Of a stretch of DNA of 64,000 nucleotides, positions 56,456-64,000 are shown piece after piece (the stretch's first letter is position 1; each line of letters opens with the position of its first letter). The DNA lies in contig BRXU01000004.1 of the NCBI GenBank assembly GCA_030267565.1, positions 7,766,001-7,830,000 on the forward strand. The letters run 5' to 3'. Made by a program: the position numbers and the translations under genes. The DNA comes from Pleodorina starrii (Eukaryota; Chlorophyta; Chlorophyceae; Chlamydomonadales; Volvocaceae). Below the pieces are notes generated by a model. It searched no databases and was not told the origin of the DNA. It worked only from the letters and a program-made list of their open reading frames with translations.

Positions 56456-56757
56456 GCCACCAACCTGGTGCCGTACACTGCCACCAGCTGGGTGCCGTAC
56501 GACACTGCCACCAACTGGGTGCCGTACGACACTGCCACCAACTGGGTGCCGTATGACACTGCCACCAACTGGGTGCCGTACGACACTGCCACCAACTGGG
56601 TGCCGTACGACACTGCCACCAACTGGGTGCCGTACGACACTGCCACCAACTGGGTGCCGTACGACACTGCCACCAGCTGGGTGCCGTACGACACTGCCAC
56701 CAACTGGGTGCCGTACGACACTGCCACCAGCTGGGTGCCGTACGACACTGCCACCAC
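56456..56757. repeat. 27-bp minisatellite next to the kinase stop codon
   Basis: About 11 tandem copies of a 27-bp unit (GCCACCAACTGGGTGCCGTA followed by CGACACT) lie immediately 3' of the kinase stop at 56765. They would be in its 3' untranslated region. Read forward they give a spurious ATNWVPYDT repeat peptide. Copies differ mainly by AACTGG/AGCTGG. Confidence 0.95.
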
Positions 56758-56764
56758 CTCCCGC

Positions 56765-64000
<7,236 letters not shown>

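Noticed and set aside
56456..56757. CRISPR-like direct repeats
   Set aside because: The units are contiguous with no unique spacers, and the genome is eukaryotic.

Overview
The window is nuclear DNA of a green alga, most likely a volvocine (Chlamydomonas/Volvox/Gonium group). The evidence is very high GC, genes cut into many short exons with GT-AG introns, GCN/GGN/CAG homopolymer codon runs inside proteins, TGTAA polyadenylation-type signals, and interstitial arrays of the Chlamydomonas-type telomere unit TTTTAGGG. I see no operons, CRISPR arrays or other prokaryotic features. Exon models below were built by eye: each junction is GT-AG and keeps reading phase, and conserved protein families support most of them.

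Layout from left to right: (1) a minus-strand gene running off the left edge (1037-1087, 521-935, 92-202); (2) EIF3L, translation initiation factor eIF3 subunit L, 12 exons, plus strand, 1599-7278; (3) a two-exon plus-strand gene (8740-10744) for a calcineurin-like phosphoesterase fold whose metal ligands are replaced; (4) a ~4.2 kb gap between convergent genes; (5) a 20-exon minus-strand oligopeptidase B (14905-29125), whose introns carry several minisatellites and whose 3.5 kb third intron holds an inverted-repeat element with an 18-bp array and a possible nested gene; (6) a tentative minus-strand hypothetical gene (29528-30218); (7) a six-exon minus-strand mTERF protein (32129-37083); (8) ATP23, a mitochondrial metallopeptidase/assembly factor, minus strand, four exons (38460-40341); (9) a plus-strand GNAT acetyltransferase (40792-41730) divergent from ATP23; (10) a partial second copy of the ATP23-exon-1/intergenic/GNAT-leader module (42758-44280); (11) a plastid-type ADP/ATP (Tlc/NTT) translocase (45134-49499); (12) a ~7 kb stretch with no recognisable gene; (13) a minus-strand CDKL-type protein kinase with a giant low-complexity tail (56765-64000), cut by the right edge.

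The genes are a mix of housekeeping functions (translation, proteolysis, organelle gene expression, mitochondrial protein handling, plastid energy exchange) and a CDKL kinase of a class that regulates flagellar length in Chlamydomonas; they do not form one pathway. The items most worth follow-up are the probable pseudophosphatase, the duplicated ATP23/GNAT promoter module with an acid-free leader, the inverted-repeat element in the oligopeptidase intron, and the unusual extensions on the translocase and the kinase.
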